Assembly: GCA_947460795.1 (NCBI GenBank)
Contig: CANHJA010000019.1
Coordinates: 1-16,732, forward strand
Direction of reading: 5' to 3'
Source: Bacteroidota bacterium
GTDB lineage: Bacteria > Bacteroidota > Bacteroidia > Chitinophagales > Chitinophagaceae
Length of the DNA: 16,732 nucleotides
In this document: piece after piece, positions 7,472-15,100 of the stretch
Position numbering within the stretch: the first letter of the stretch is position 1
How the letters are laid out: every line of letters begins with the position of its first letter
The notes under the pieces: model-generated
The model's database searches: none
What the model was told of the DNA's origin: nothing
What the model saw: only the letters and a program-made list of their open reading frames with translations
Position numbers and translations under genes: made by a program

Positions 7472-8527
7472 TTAGTTTTGATGATATTGTTTTTCGTAAT
7501 AATCGGTATAGTCACCACTCGTTACATGTTCTAACCACTCTGAATTCTCTAAATACCAATCTACAGTTTTACTTAATCCTTCTTCAAATTGTAAGCTGGG
7601 CATCCATCCTAATTCTTCTTTTAATTTTGTTGCATCTATTGCATATCGTAAATCATGGCCCGCTCTATCAGTAACAAACGAAATTAATTTTTCATTGGTT
7701 CCTTTTTCTCTTCCTAATTTTTCATCCATCATTTTACATAACAATCGAATTAAGTTAATGTTCGTCCATTCATTATGGCCTCCTATATTGTATGTTTCTC
7801 CAATTTTTCCTTTGTGTAAAATCGTGTCAATCGCACTAGCATGGTCTATCACATACAGCCAATCCCTTACATTTTCTCCCTTGCCATATATTGGCAGAGG
7901 TTTATTTTTTAAAATATTATTTATAGATAATGGGATTAGTTTTTCAGGAAAATGATTGGGGCCATAATTGTTTGAACAATTGCTTATCACAATTGGCAAA
8001 TGATAAGTATGATAAAATGCCATTACCAAATGATCACTTCCTGCTTTACTAGCAGAGTAGGGGCTTCTTGGGTCGTAGGCGGTGGTTTCATGAAAAAATC
8101 CTGTTTCTCCTAAACTGCCGTATACTTCATCTGTTGAAACATGATAAAACAATTTGCCTTCATAATTATTATTCCAATATTTTTTTGCGGCATTTAATAA
8201 TGTAGCTGTACCGATTACATTGGTTTGAACAAATGCCAATGGGTCTGAAATACTTCTATCCACATGACTTTCGGCAGCTAAATGAATAACAATATCAATA
8301 TTTTTTTCTTGAAAAATAGCATCAACTAAAATGGCATCACAAATATTGCCTTTGATGAATGTGTAATTTTCTTTCGATTCAATATCCTTTAAATTCTCTA
8401 AATTACCTGCATAGGTCAACGCATCTAAATTGAAGATTTTATAGTTTGGATAATTATTTACGAATCTACGAACGACATGAGAACCAATAAATCCTGCTCC
8501 TCCTGTAATTAAAATATTTTTTGCCAT
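7472..8527 (-). CDS. rfbB: dTDP-glucose 4,6-dehydratase RmlB
   Basis: A 351-residue extended SDR that converts dTDP-glucose to dTDP-4-keto-6-deoxy-glucose with a bound NAD+. The NAD motif GGAGFIG is at residues 9-15 and the active-site triad segment STDEVYG (Thr-Asp-Glu) is present. The catalytic pair is in YSASKAG, and NCSNNYGP and RDWLYVIDH are also typical. I place the start at ATG 8527, giving MAKNILITGG, which aligns directly with the Rossmann strand. A longer reading from TTG 8542 adds only five residues and would overlap a promoter-like element. It is the first gene of the operon, 113 nt after the thymidine kinase stop. The product may go to rhamnose, or to amino or deoxy sugars such as Qui or Fuc derivatives; no enzyme for the next step is in the window. 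Confidence 0.96.
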   Translation of the reverse strand: MAKNILITGGAGFIGSHVVRRFVNNYPNYKIFNLDALTYAGNLENLKDIESKENYTFIKGNICDAILVDAIFQEKNIDIVIHLAAESHVDRSISDPLAFVQTNVIGTATLLNAAKKYWNNNYEGKLFYHVSTDEVYGSLGETGFFHETTAYDPRSPYSASKAGSDHLVMAFYHTYHLPIVISNCSNNYGPNHFPEKLIPLSINNILKNKPLPIYGKGENVRDWLYVIDHASAIDTILHKGKIGETYNIGGHNEWTNINLIRLLCKMMDEKLGREKGTNEKLISFVTDRAGHDLRYAIDATKLKEELGWMPSLQFEEGLSKTVDWYLENSEWLEHVTSGDYTDYYEKQYHQN

Positions 8528-8539
8528 ATATAATATTGA

Positions 8540-8547
8540 CAAATATA
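8540..8547 (-). promoter_or_regulatory. Candidate Bacteroidota -7 element (TATATTTG) before rfbB
   Basis: Read on the minus strand, this is TATATTTG, a full match to the TAnnTTTG consensus of the primary Bacteroidota sigma factor. It ends 12 nt before the proposed rfbB start, in the 113-nt spacer after tdk, where an operon promoter would be expected. I could not find a good TTG -33 partner at the usual distance. The match is short and the region AT-rich, so chance is a real possibility. If used, the leader would be only a few bases long. Confidence 0.3.
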
Positions 8548-8640
8548 GTATTTTTCTTTACTTGAGATTTTCATTCTATTGATTTGAAAAAATAATACCT
8601 AAATTATGGAGTAATCAATTGCTGAATGTTTAAATACAAA

Positions 8641-9204
8641 TTATAAATGATAGCAAGTTCTGCATCGTGGCTCATACACGTCTTTTTCACCCAATAAAAC
8701 AGTTGCGTCAGAAACTGTTTTTCGATAACTAAAGCTTGCAATGTCTCCACAAACCATGCAAATTGCATGCAATTTAGTGACATAATCAGCCATAGACAAT
8801 GCTTGCGGCATGGGTCCAAACGGGCGACCTAAAAAATCCATGTCTAAACCGGCTACAATCACACGAATGCCTCTGCTTGCTAGTGCTTCAGCAACATTGG
8901 GCATTTCTTCATCAAAAAATTGCGCCTCATCAATGCCTATAACATCTACTTCTTGAGCCAGTAATAATATTTGTTGAGAATTATCAACTGGTGTGCTTTT
9001 AATACGAGTATCGTTGTGTGACACAATATCTGTCTCGTCATACCGATTATCAACCGTAGGTTTAAAAATTTCTACATTCAAATTCGCTATTTGTGCTCTT
9101 CTTAGTCTACGGATTAATTCTTCTGTTTTTCCACTAAACATAGAACCACAAATAACTTCTATCCAGCCTTTTTTTGATTGTCGTATGTTAGGTTCTATAA
9201 ACAT
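8641..9204 (-). CDS. tdk: Thymidine kinase (type II)
   Basis: A 187-residue thymidine kinase, which phosphorylates thymidine to dTMP with ATP in the nucleotide salvage pathway. The P-loop GSMFSGKTEELIRR spans residues 21-34. The Walker-B-like stretch IGIDEAQFF has the DEAQFF hallmark of type II enzymes, and AGLDMDFLGRPFGP is the conserved lasso-region segment. The structural zinc site is given by Cys pairs CMVC and CRTC near the C-terminus, although the fourth segment ends in CYHL rather than a longer tail. The length is normal. The N-terminal MFIEPNIRQSKKGWIEV matches the short extension common in Bacteroidota. It is divergent from the S46 peptidase and upstream of the polysaccharide operon. 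The link to that operon is probably only positional, though both use thymidine nucleotides. Confidence 0.96.
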   Translation of the reverse strand: MFIEPNIRQSKKGWIEVICGSMFSGKTEELIRRLRRAQIANLNVEIFKPTVDNRYDETDIVSHNDTRIKSTPVDNSQQILLLAQEVDVIGIDEAQFFDEEMPNVAEALASRGIRVIVAGLDMDFLGRPFGPMPQALSMADYVTKLHAICMVCGDIASFSYRKTVSDATVLLGEKDVYEPRCRTCYHL

Positions 9205-9220
9205 TTTCTTTGAATGATAT

Positions 9221-9230
9221 CTGATGTCAG
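9221..9230. repeat. Short inverted repeat CTGA-TG-TCAG upstream of tdk
   Basis: CTGATGTCAG is a perfect 4-bp-arm inverted repeat 16 nt upstream of the tdk start, in the divergent spacer shared with the S46 peptidase. Its second half includes TGTC, the half-site seen in the tandem repeats on the peptidase side. It is short, so it may be chance. Confidence 0.2.
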
Positions 9231-9322
9231 CTATTCGATAACTGTTTTTTTATTAAAAGTTTTAAATTCTTATTTTTTAAAGACACTAAAATTCATTTTT
9301 AATTTATACTTTAGCCTTTTCA

Positions 9323-9346
9323 GACAACTGTCATTCGACATCTGTC
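9323..9346. promoter_or_regulatory. Two tandem GACA-N2-TGTC palindromes, candidate operator
   Basis: GACAACTGTC (9323-9332) and GACATCTGTC (9337-9346) are two perfect inverted repeats with arms GACA/TGTC, differing only in one central base. They are separated by ATTC, which makes a 14-bp direct repeat. The second ends 32 nt before the start codon of the S46 peptidase, where promoter elements and repressor or activator sites are expected. The block stands out as GC-richer than the very AT-rich spacer around it. No regulator gene that could bind it is visible nearby. Its function is inferred only from position and symmetry. Confidence 0.35.
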
Positions 9347-9378
9347 CACATTTTTTAAAAATACGAAAATAATATAAC

Positions 9379-11493
9379 ATGAAATCTAAAGTACTTTTTA
9401 CCCTTGCTTTTTTATACACATCTTCACTTTTTGCAAAAGAAGGAATGTGGTTGCCCTTTCTTTTACAAAACATGAATGAAAAAGAAATGCGCCAAATGGG
9501 GATGAAAATAAATGCTTCCGATATATATGATATCAATGAAGGAAGTTTGAAGGATGCCGTAGTTATTTTTGGAGGAGGTTGCACCGGTGAAGTTATTTCT
9601 GATAAAGGATTGGTTTTAACCAATCATCACTGCGGATATGGCGCTGTACAAGGTTTGAGCAGTGTAGATCACAATTATTTATTAAATGGATTTTGGGCAA
9701 AAAATAATCAAGAAGAATTACCTTGTCCAGGTTTAAGTGTAACATTTATTGTTCGAATAGATGATGTTACAACTTTAGTAAAAGCAAATATTACCAATGA
9801 AATGGCCGATTCTACTAAAAATAGAATGGTGTCTGAAAATATCGCTAAAATTGAAAAAGAGACCAAAGCCAGCACAGGATATGGTGCACAAATCAAATCA
9901 TTTTATTCAGACAATGAATATTATTTATTCATAACTGAAAAATACAATGATGTTCGTTTGGTAGGATTCCCTCCGAATGGAATTGGGAAATTTGGTGGAG
10001 ATGCTGATAATTGGGCATGGCCTCGTCATACGGGCGATTTTGGTGTTTTTAGAATTTATGCAAACAAAGACAATAAGCCAGCAGAATTCTCGAAAGAGAA
10101 TGTCCCCTTTGTGCCTCGTCGCTCTATGAAAATAAATATTGGTGGAGTTCAAGAAGGTGATTTTACTTGGGTATATGGTTTTCCAGGGCGTACCAATGAA
10201 TATTTAACCAGCAAGGGTGTTGCAGAAGTAATGAATACCTTGGATCCTGCAAGAATAAAAATTCGTGAGAAACGATTGAATATCATGGATGCAGACATGA
10301 AGGAAAGTGAAGAAAACTTCATTAAATATGCCTCAAAACAAGCAGGCATAGCGAACTACTATAAAAAATGGAAAGGTGAATTGTTAGGATTGCAATTGAA
10401 CAATGCCATCGTGAAAAAACAGCAAGAAGAAACCGAATTTACAACTTGGGTAAATGCAGATGAAACGCGTAAAGTAAAATACGGAAATATAATTACCGAT
10501 TTAAGTGCAAATTACGATGCTCAAAATACTTCAATAAAATTGAATGAATATATCAATGAATCTATTTGGGCCAGTGAGTTATTGAAAAAAGCAAGTATAT
10601 ACAGCAGTATATTAAAAGCGGTTGATACCTTGAAAGATTTATCAAAATTGAATGTATATGCCAAAGAGTTAGCTTCATTTTACCAATCCATCAATAAAAA
10701 TACAGACAATAAAATTGCATTAGAATTATTTAAAATTTATAGAAATGATATTGAAAATAATGATATGGTAAGTGATGTCATGATTCAAAAAATCTATAGT
10801 AAATCTTTTATAAGTGACACCAATAGTTTTAAAAAATTATTATCTGGAACGAAAAAAGAAAAAATGATTGCGGCCATTAAAAACGATCCTGCATATATTG
10901 TTTATTCATATTTCGATCAGTTGCAAAAAGAAAATTTAATCACTCTAAAAGCACATTTGTTAAAACTAAATGGCTTGTATGGAAAATATATTTCGGCATT
11001 AAAAGAATATAAAGAAGGACAACAATTTTATCCAGATGCGAACTCCACACTTCGAGTTACATATGGACAAGTAGAGGGATTGAAACCTCAAGATGGAATG
11101 AGATATGATTTTTACACAACCCTTGATGGAGCTGTAAGAAAGCACAATCCAAATGTAGAAGAATTTCAAATGCCTAAGAAATTAATGGAATTATATGAAG
11201 CGAAAGATTACGGCGATTATGCCATCGAAGTAGATGGAAAGCCAACTGTTCCACTGGCATTTTTAGCATCTAATCATACCACAGGAGGAAATTCAGGAAG
11301 CCCTGTATTGAATGCCAACGGAGAATTGATAGGAACTAACTTCGATCGTATTTGGGAAGGAACTATGAGTGATATTATGTATGATATCAGTCTTTGCAGA
11401 AACATAACCTTAGATGTTCGATATACCTTATTTATCATTGAAAAATTTGGTGGAGCCAAATGGTTGATTGATGAAATGGAATTAGTGAAGTAG
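9379..11493 (+). CDS. Family S46 dipeptidyl-peptidase, DPP11-like (Asp/Glu-specific predicted)
   Basis: A 704-residue exported serine peptidase of family S46. MKSKVLFTLAFLYTSSLFA is a signal peptide with likely cleavage before KEGMWLP, the usual mature start in this family. The chymotrypsin-like triad is visible: H84 in TNHHCGY, D220 in HTGDF, and S639 in GGNSGSP. An all-helical domain covers the residues between. Known DPP11 of Porphyromonas has Arg 18 residues after the catalytic Ser, where DPP7 has Gly. Here that position is R657 (TNFDRIWEG), so cleavage of dipeptides with Asp or Glu at the second position is predicted. The enzyme would act in the periplasm, trimming peptides for uptake. 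It is divergent from tdk and convergent with the lipoprotein. The family call is certain; the specificity rests on one residue. Confidence 0.95.
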   Translation: MKSKVLFTLAFLYTSSLFAKEGMWLPFLLQNMNEKEMRQMGMKINASDIYDINEGSLKDAVVIFGGGCTGEVISDKGLVLTNHHCGYGAVQGLSSVDHNYLLNGFWAKNNQEELPCPGLSVTFIVRIDDVTTLVKANITNEMADSTKNRMVSENIAKIEKETKASTGYGAQIKSFYSDNEYYLFITEKYNDVRLVGFPPNGIGKFGGDADNWAWPRHTGDFGVFRIYANKDNKPAEFSKENVPFVPRRSMKINIGGVQEGDFTWVYGFPGRTNEYLTSKGVAEVMNTLDPARIKIREKRLNIMDADMKESEENFIKYASKQAGIANYYKKWKGELLGLQLNNAIVKKQQEETEFTTWVNADETRKVKYGNIITDLSANYDAQNTSIKLNEYINESIWASELLKKASIYSSILKAVDTLKDLSKLNVYAKELASFYQSINKNTDNKIALELFKIYRNDIENNDMVSDVMIQKIYSKSFISDTNSFKKLLSGTKKEKMIAAIKNDPAYIVYSYFDQLQKENLITLKAHLLKLNGLYGKYISALKEYKEGQQFYPDANSTLRVTYGQVEGLKPQDGMRYDFYTTLDGAVRKHNPNVEEFQMPKKLMELYEAKDYGDYAIEVDGKPTVPLAFLASNHTTGGNSGSPVLNANGELIGTNFDRIWEGTMSDIMYDISLCRNITLDVRYTLFIIEKFGGAKWLIDEMELVK

Positions 11494-11551
11494 GAAATGA
11501 ATTTCTTTGAAAAAGGAAAGATATTGTATAGTTTATTTTAGCGAGTGTAAA

Positions 11552-11941
11552 TTAGTGTGTCTCAGTCACAGGAACAATAATACTCAAATCAGTTTCGTCT
11601 TTAATTGTATAAGGAATGCCACCTTTCACATTGTTAGATATTGATGGATCCCAACCCAAACCATATACATAATAATCACCAGGTTTTAATCCTTCAAAAA
11701 TGGTAAAACTTTCTCCAGTGATCCCTTTGCTTACTTTTTGAGTTAAATCATACATGCCATTGCTAGGAGCATCCAATGAATTGAATTTTATAGAAATGGT
11801 GCAACTATCAATTGTAATACCATGATGTTTTGCTGCTATTTTTAATTTGGCATTTCCTCCCAAGCCTGCACTTGGTTTTTTCTTGCAACTAAAATTAGAA
11901 GCCAATACTATGATTGCGAAAAGAAAAAATGTTGTTTTCAT
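11552..11941 (-). CDS. Small lipoprotein of unknown function, beta-rich
   Basis: A 129-residue protein with a lipoprotein signal peptide. MKTTFFLFAIIVLASNFS is followed by C19 and KKKPS; the Cys-Lys-Lys-Lys junction is common in Bacteroidota lipoproteins, though F at position -2 makes the lipobox imperfect. The mature part has strand-like segments (AKLKIAAKHHGITIDSCTISIKF, residues 31-53), then SFTIFEGLKPGDYYVYGLGWDP and GGIPYTIKDETDLSIIVPVTE. The GLKPGDYYVYG turn resembles the prealbumin-like or carboxypeptidase-regulatory beta-sandwich, so a small envelope-anchored Ig-like domain is plausible. It has no enzyme motif. It is convergent with the S46 peptidase with 58 nt between the stops, and divergent from the TamB-like gene. 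I do not recognise the family by name. Residues 38-39 (HH) and the final H129 could be metal ligands, which is a guess. Confidence 0.8.
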   Translation of the reverse strand: MKTTFFLFAIIVLASNFSCKKKPSAGLGGNAKLKIAAKHHGITIDSCTISIKFNSLDAPSNGMYDLTQKVSKGITGESFTIFEGLKPGDYYVYGLGWDPSISNNVKGGIPYTIKDETDLSIIVPVTETH

Positions 11942-12116
11942 GCTATAAAGGTAAGACTTAATTAATATTCAATTGGTTTGTAATAAGTGCTATTTTTAAT
12001 AAAAAATATAGAAGATAGCAAGCTGACAGAATGAATTGGGTTTCTAAAATTATGTTATTGAGGTTTGTAGTCTGTTTTATTCCCAAATTTTATGCTTTTT
12101 TTAAATACTTAAAAAC

Positions 12117-12124
12117 TATTTTTG
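12117..12124 (+). promoter_or_regulatory. Candidate -7 element (TATTTTTG) just before the TamB-like gene
   Basis: TATTTTTG matches TAnnTTTG and ends 11 nt before ATG 12136, almost the same spacing as the candidate element before rfbB. No convincing -33 TTG was seen at the usual distance; the nearest TTG/TTTG lie about 50 nt upstream. The region is a run of A/T, which raises the chance of a random match. If real, it would exclude the longer in-frame starts at 12031 and 12052. Confidence 0.22.
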
Positions 12125-12135
12125 TAATTGAATAC

Positions 12136-15100
12136 ATGTTAAAACGCATTTTTAAAATATTGGGCTATTTTTTATTGACTATCATTCTGTTGATAGTTAT
12201 TGGTTTGTATTTACTTACCAAAGAAAAATATCAAAATATGCTAGTGAAAAAAGCAACTGCATATTTGTCTGAAAAATTGCATACAAAAGTTGAAATCAAT
12301 CATGTCAATTTTTCATTCTTTAACAATTTTAATCTCCAAGGCGTTTACATTGAAGATGACAAAAAAGATACCTTGGCTTATGTCGGGAATCTACAATTGA
12401 AAACCAGTGAGTTGTTGAGCAACTACTGGAATAATGAAAATTCAGTCATTCATAATGCAACAATAGAAAATGCAAATGTGTTTTTGAATCGATCAAAAGA
12501 TTCAATTTGGAATTATGATTTTATTGCGCTTGCACTCAATGAGAATTCTAAAAATGACACAACAAAAGTTGAAGAAGCTCAACCTAAAATAGAAAAAGTG
12601 TCTGCTTCTAATCCAACAATAGATATTCAAAACATTGCATTTAAAAATGTAAAGTTTTACATGGATGATGCTTGGGTAGGAGAGAATATGCGTTTTGCAA
12701 TTGCAGAACTGAATATAGAAGTAGATGAATTAAATATCGATAAAAAGAAACTGAAAATTGATGAAATTGTATTTCGTGAAGCAAATATTGATGTAAAAGA
12801 ATATGTAGGAAATAGACCTAAACGAAAAAAAATAATTGATTCAACCGAATGGGGAACTCCCTTTAACCCAGATTTATTTTCATTGGCTGTACATAAAATT
12901 ACATTTGAAAATTCAATCTTCAATTACAATGATGGGAATCGAATTCCTAAATTAGCTGAATTTGATGAAAGTCATATTGGAATCACCAATTTGAATATTG
13001 AACTAGAAAATACAAAAGTAATTGCTGATACTGTTTTTTCAGATATCAAAAACTTGACAGCAATAGAACGTTGTGGAATTTCAATCAATGAAATGCATGC
13101 CAAGGCAAAAGTTTCTCAAGTACAAAGCTTATTGTCTAATTTATTATTGAAAACCAATCATTCAACTGTAACTGATTATTATGAAATGCGCTATAAAAAC
13201 TTTCATGACTTTAATGATTACATCGATAAAGTAAGAATGATTGCTTCAATAAAAAATGCATCTGTTTCGTCTTTAGATGTAGGTTACTTTGCTAATATAT
13301 TAAATGAATATCCCATTGCAGTTAACATTGCTGGTGATGTTGATGGAACAGTTAAAGATTTATCTGCAAAGAATATAGCCCTTTCTACTTTAAACACTTC
13401 ATTTAAAGGAAATGCCCATGTGGTTGGTTTGCCCGATATTGACAACACAATTTTTGATATAGAATCTAAACAACTACTAACAAGTGGCACAGATTTAAAT
13501 AAACTCATCCCTCAAACCAAAACAAACGCTGTTGCGTGGAGCGAGTTAAAGAAAATTGAATTCAATGGAACTTATAAAGGCAAAGTAGATGAATTTGATA
13601 CCAAAGGAAATTTGAATACGACCTTAGGCAATGCTGTTGTGGATGTAAACATGAATTTTAAACCGAAAAGCCCTACTTACAAAGGAATGCTTGAAACAGA
13701 TAATTTGCAATTAGGTAAATTGGTGAAGCAAAATAAGGTCGGTATTTTAAGCATCAATGGGAAAATAGATGGACAAGGGTTTGACATAAATACATTGGAC
13801 GCAAAAATAAATGCACTCGTAAAACGAGTAGATGTTGACGGCGCTAAATATAAAAACTTAACGATCAATGGGCTCGTATCTAAAAAGAAATTTGATGGAA
13901 TTTTTGTTTCACAAGATGAAAAATTAGCATTGAATTTTAATGGTAAATTAGACCTCAGTGGAAAGCAACCATTTTATAATTTCAATTCAAGATTTATTAG
14001 TATCAATTTGCAAAAAATGGGCATTACGAAAGAGCCTATAATTGCATCTGGTTTAGCTACGTTAAATTTTACAGGAGACGATATAGATAATTTTACCGGT
14101 TCAGCATTGCTAAAAAATATCAGTATAAGAAATGGCGATCATACAATATTTGCTGAGGAGTTATTGTTAGAATCGATTTATTTGAACGATGAAAAAATAC
14201 TGAGATTAACGAGCTCAATAGCAGATGCAGAAATTAAAGGGAAGTTTAATATCTCAGATTTAGGGGATGCATTTCAAATTTATTTGTCTCATTACTTGCC
14301 ACAATATATTACTCGACCTGCCAATTTTAAAAATCAGGCTTTTGTATTTAATGCCAATGTGAAAGAGGCCGACTCTATTTTAAAAACATTTGTTCCATCA
14401 TTTAAAGGCATTACCGGAACAACGATAAATGGAGAGTTAAATACTATCAATCAAAAATTAGTACTGGATGTCAATATCCCTTCAATCGGATACAACGATT
14501 TGAAAATAAAAGATATTGTGCTAGTCGGAGGAGGCGATTTTAATAGTTTAGACATCAACGCAACCACTGAAAGTGTTTTATACAATGAAGAAATTATCAT
14601 CCCTTCAATGCAATTAAATTCAAGTATGGCAAATGATACGGCTTCACTTTCTATCAATACACAAAGTATGAATGATTTGCTGGGGGTAGCCTCTATCAAT
14701 TGCAAAGCAACAGCATTTAAAAACAGTTTATACTTAAACTTATTGCCATCAAAGATTAGTTTAAAAAATGATAGTTGGCAGTTTTACAGCAATCAAAATA
14801 TAGTGATTGGAAAGGAGGTATTAATCAATGATGTAGTGATTGAAAATGGGGCACAACGCATTACTATAAATTCAGAAAATACATTGGTTAATAATGTTAG
14901 AATCAATTTATACGACATTGATTTGGAAAGTATTTCAGAATATACATCCGCAAATCCTCGTTATTATGGGCGATTGAATGGAATTGTACAAGTAAAAGAT
15001 TTTACTAAAAATCCATATATAAAAGCAACTATTTATTCAGATAATGAAGTTCGAATAGATAATGATACTCTAGGTTTGGTGAAATTAATAGCAAGTTATG

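Noticed and set aside
8528..8542. Longer RmlB start (TTG 8542, adding five residues)
   Set aside because: ATG 8527 gives the normal RmlB N-terminus directly before the Rossmann motif, and the longer start overlaps the promoter-like element.
8604..8819. 71-codon minus-strand frame over the 3' end of tdk
   Set aside because: It is out of frame with a thymidine kinase whose zinc-site cysteines are intact, so it is not evidence of a frameshift or second gene.
9252..9267. AT palindrome TTAAAA-G-TTTTAA in the tdk/peptidase spacer
   Set aside because: Low-complexity A/T sequence of this kind is expected by chance in such an AT-rich spacer.
11494..11551. Possible bidirectional terminator between the convergent peptidase and lipoprotein genes
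   Set aside because: Only imperfect pairing (TTTCTTT with AGGAAA) and no GC-rich stem followed by a T run were seen.
11988..12020. Inverted repeat TGCTAT ... ATAGCA with an inner TATTTTT/AAAAATA arm in the lipoprotein/TamB spacer
   Set aside because: The arms are short and the inner one is pure A/T; two mutually exclusive pairings exist and no U-tract follows. It is not strong enough for a terminator or riboswitch call.
12657..14705. Several antisense open frames within the TamB-like gene
   Set aside because: They are short, lack family motifs, and lie opposite a continuous 1,532-codon coding frame with clear TamB signatures.
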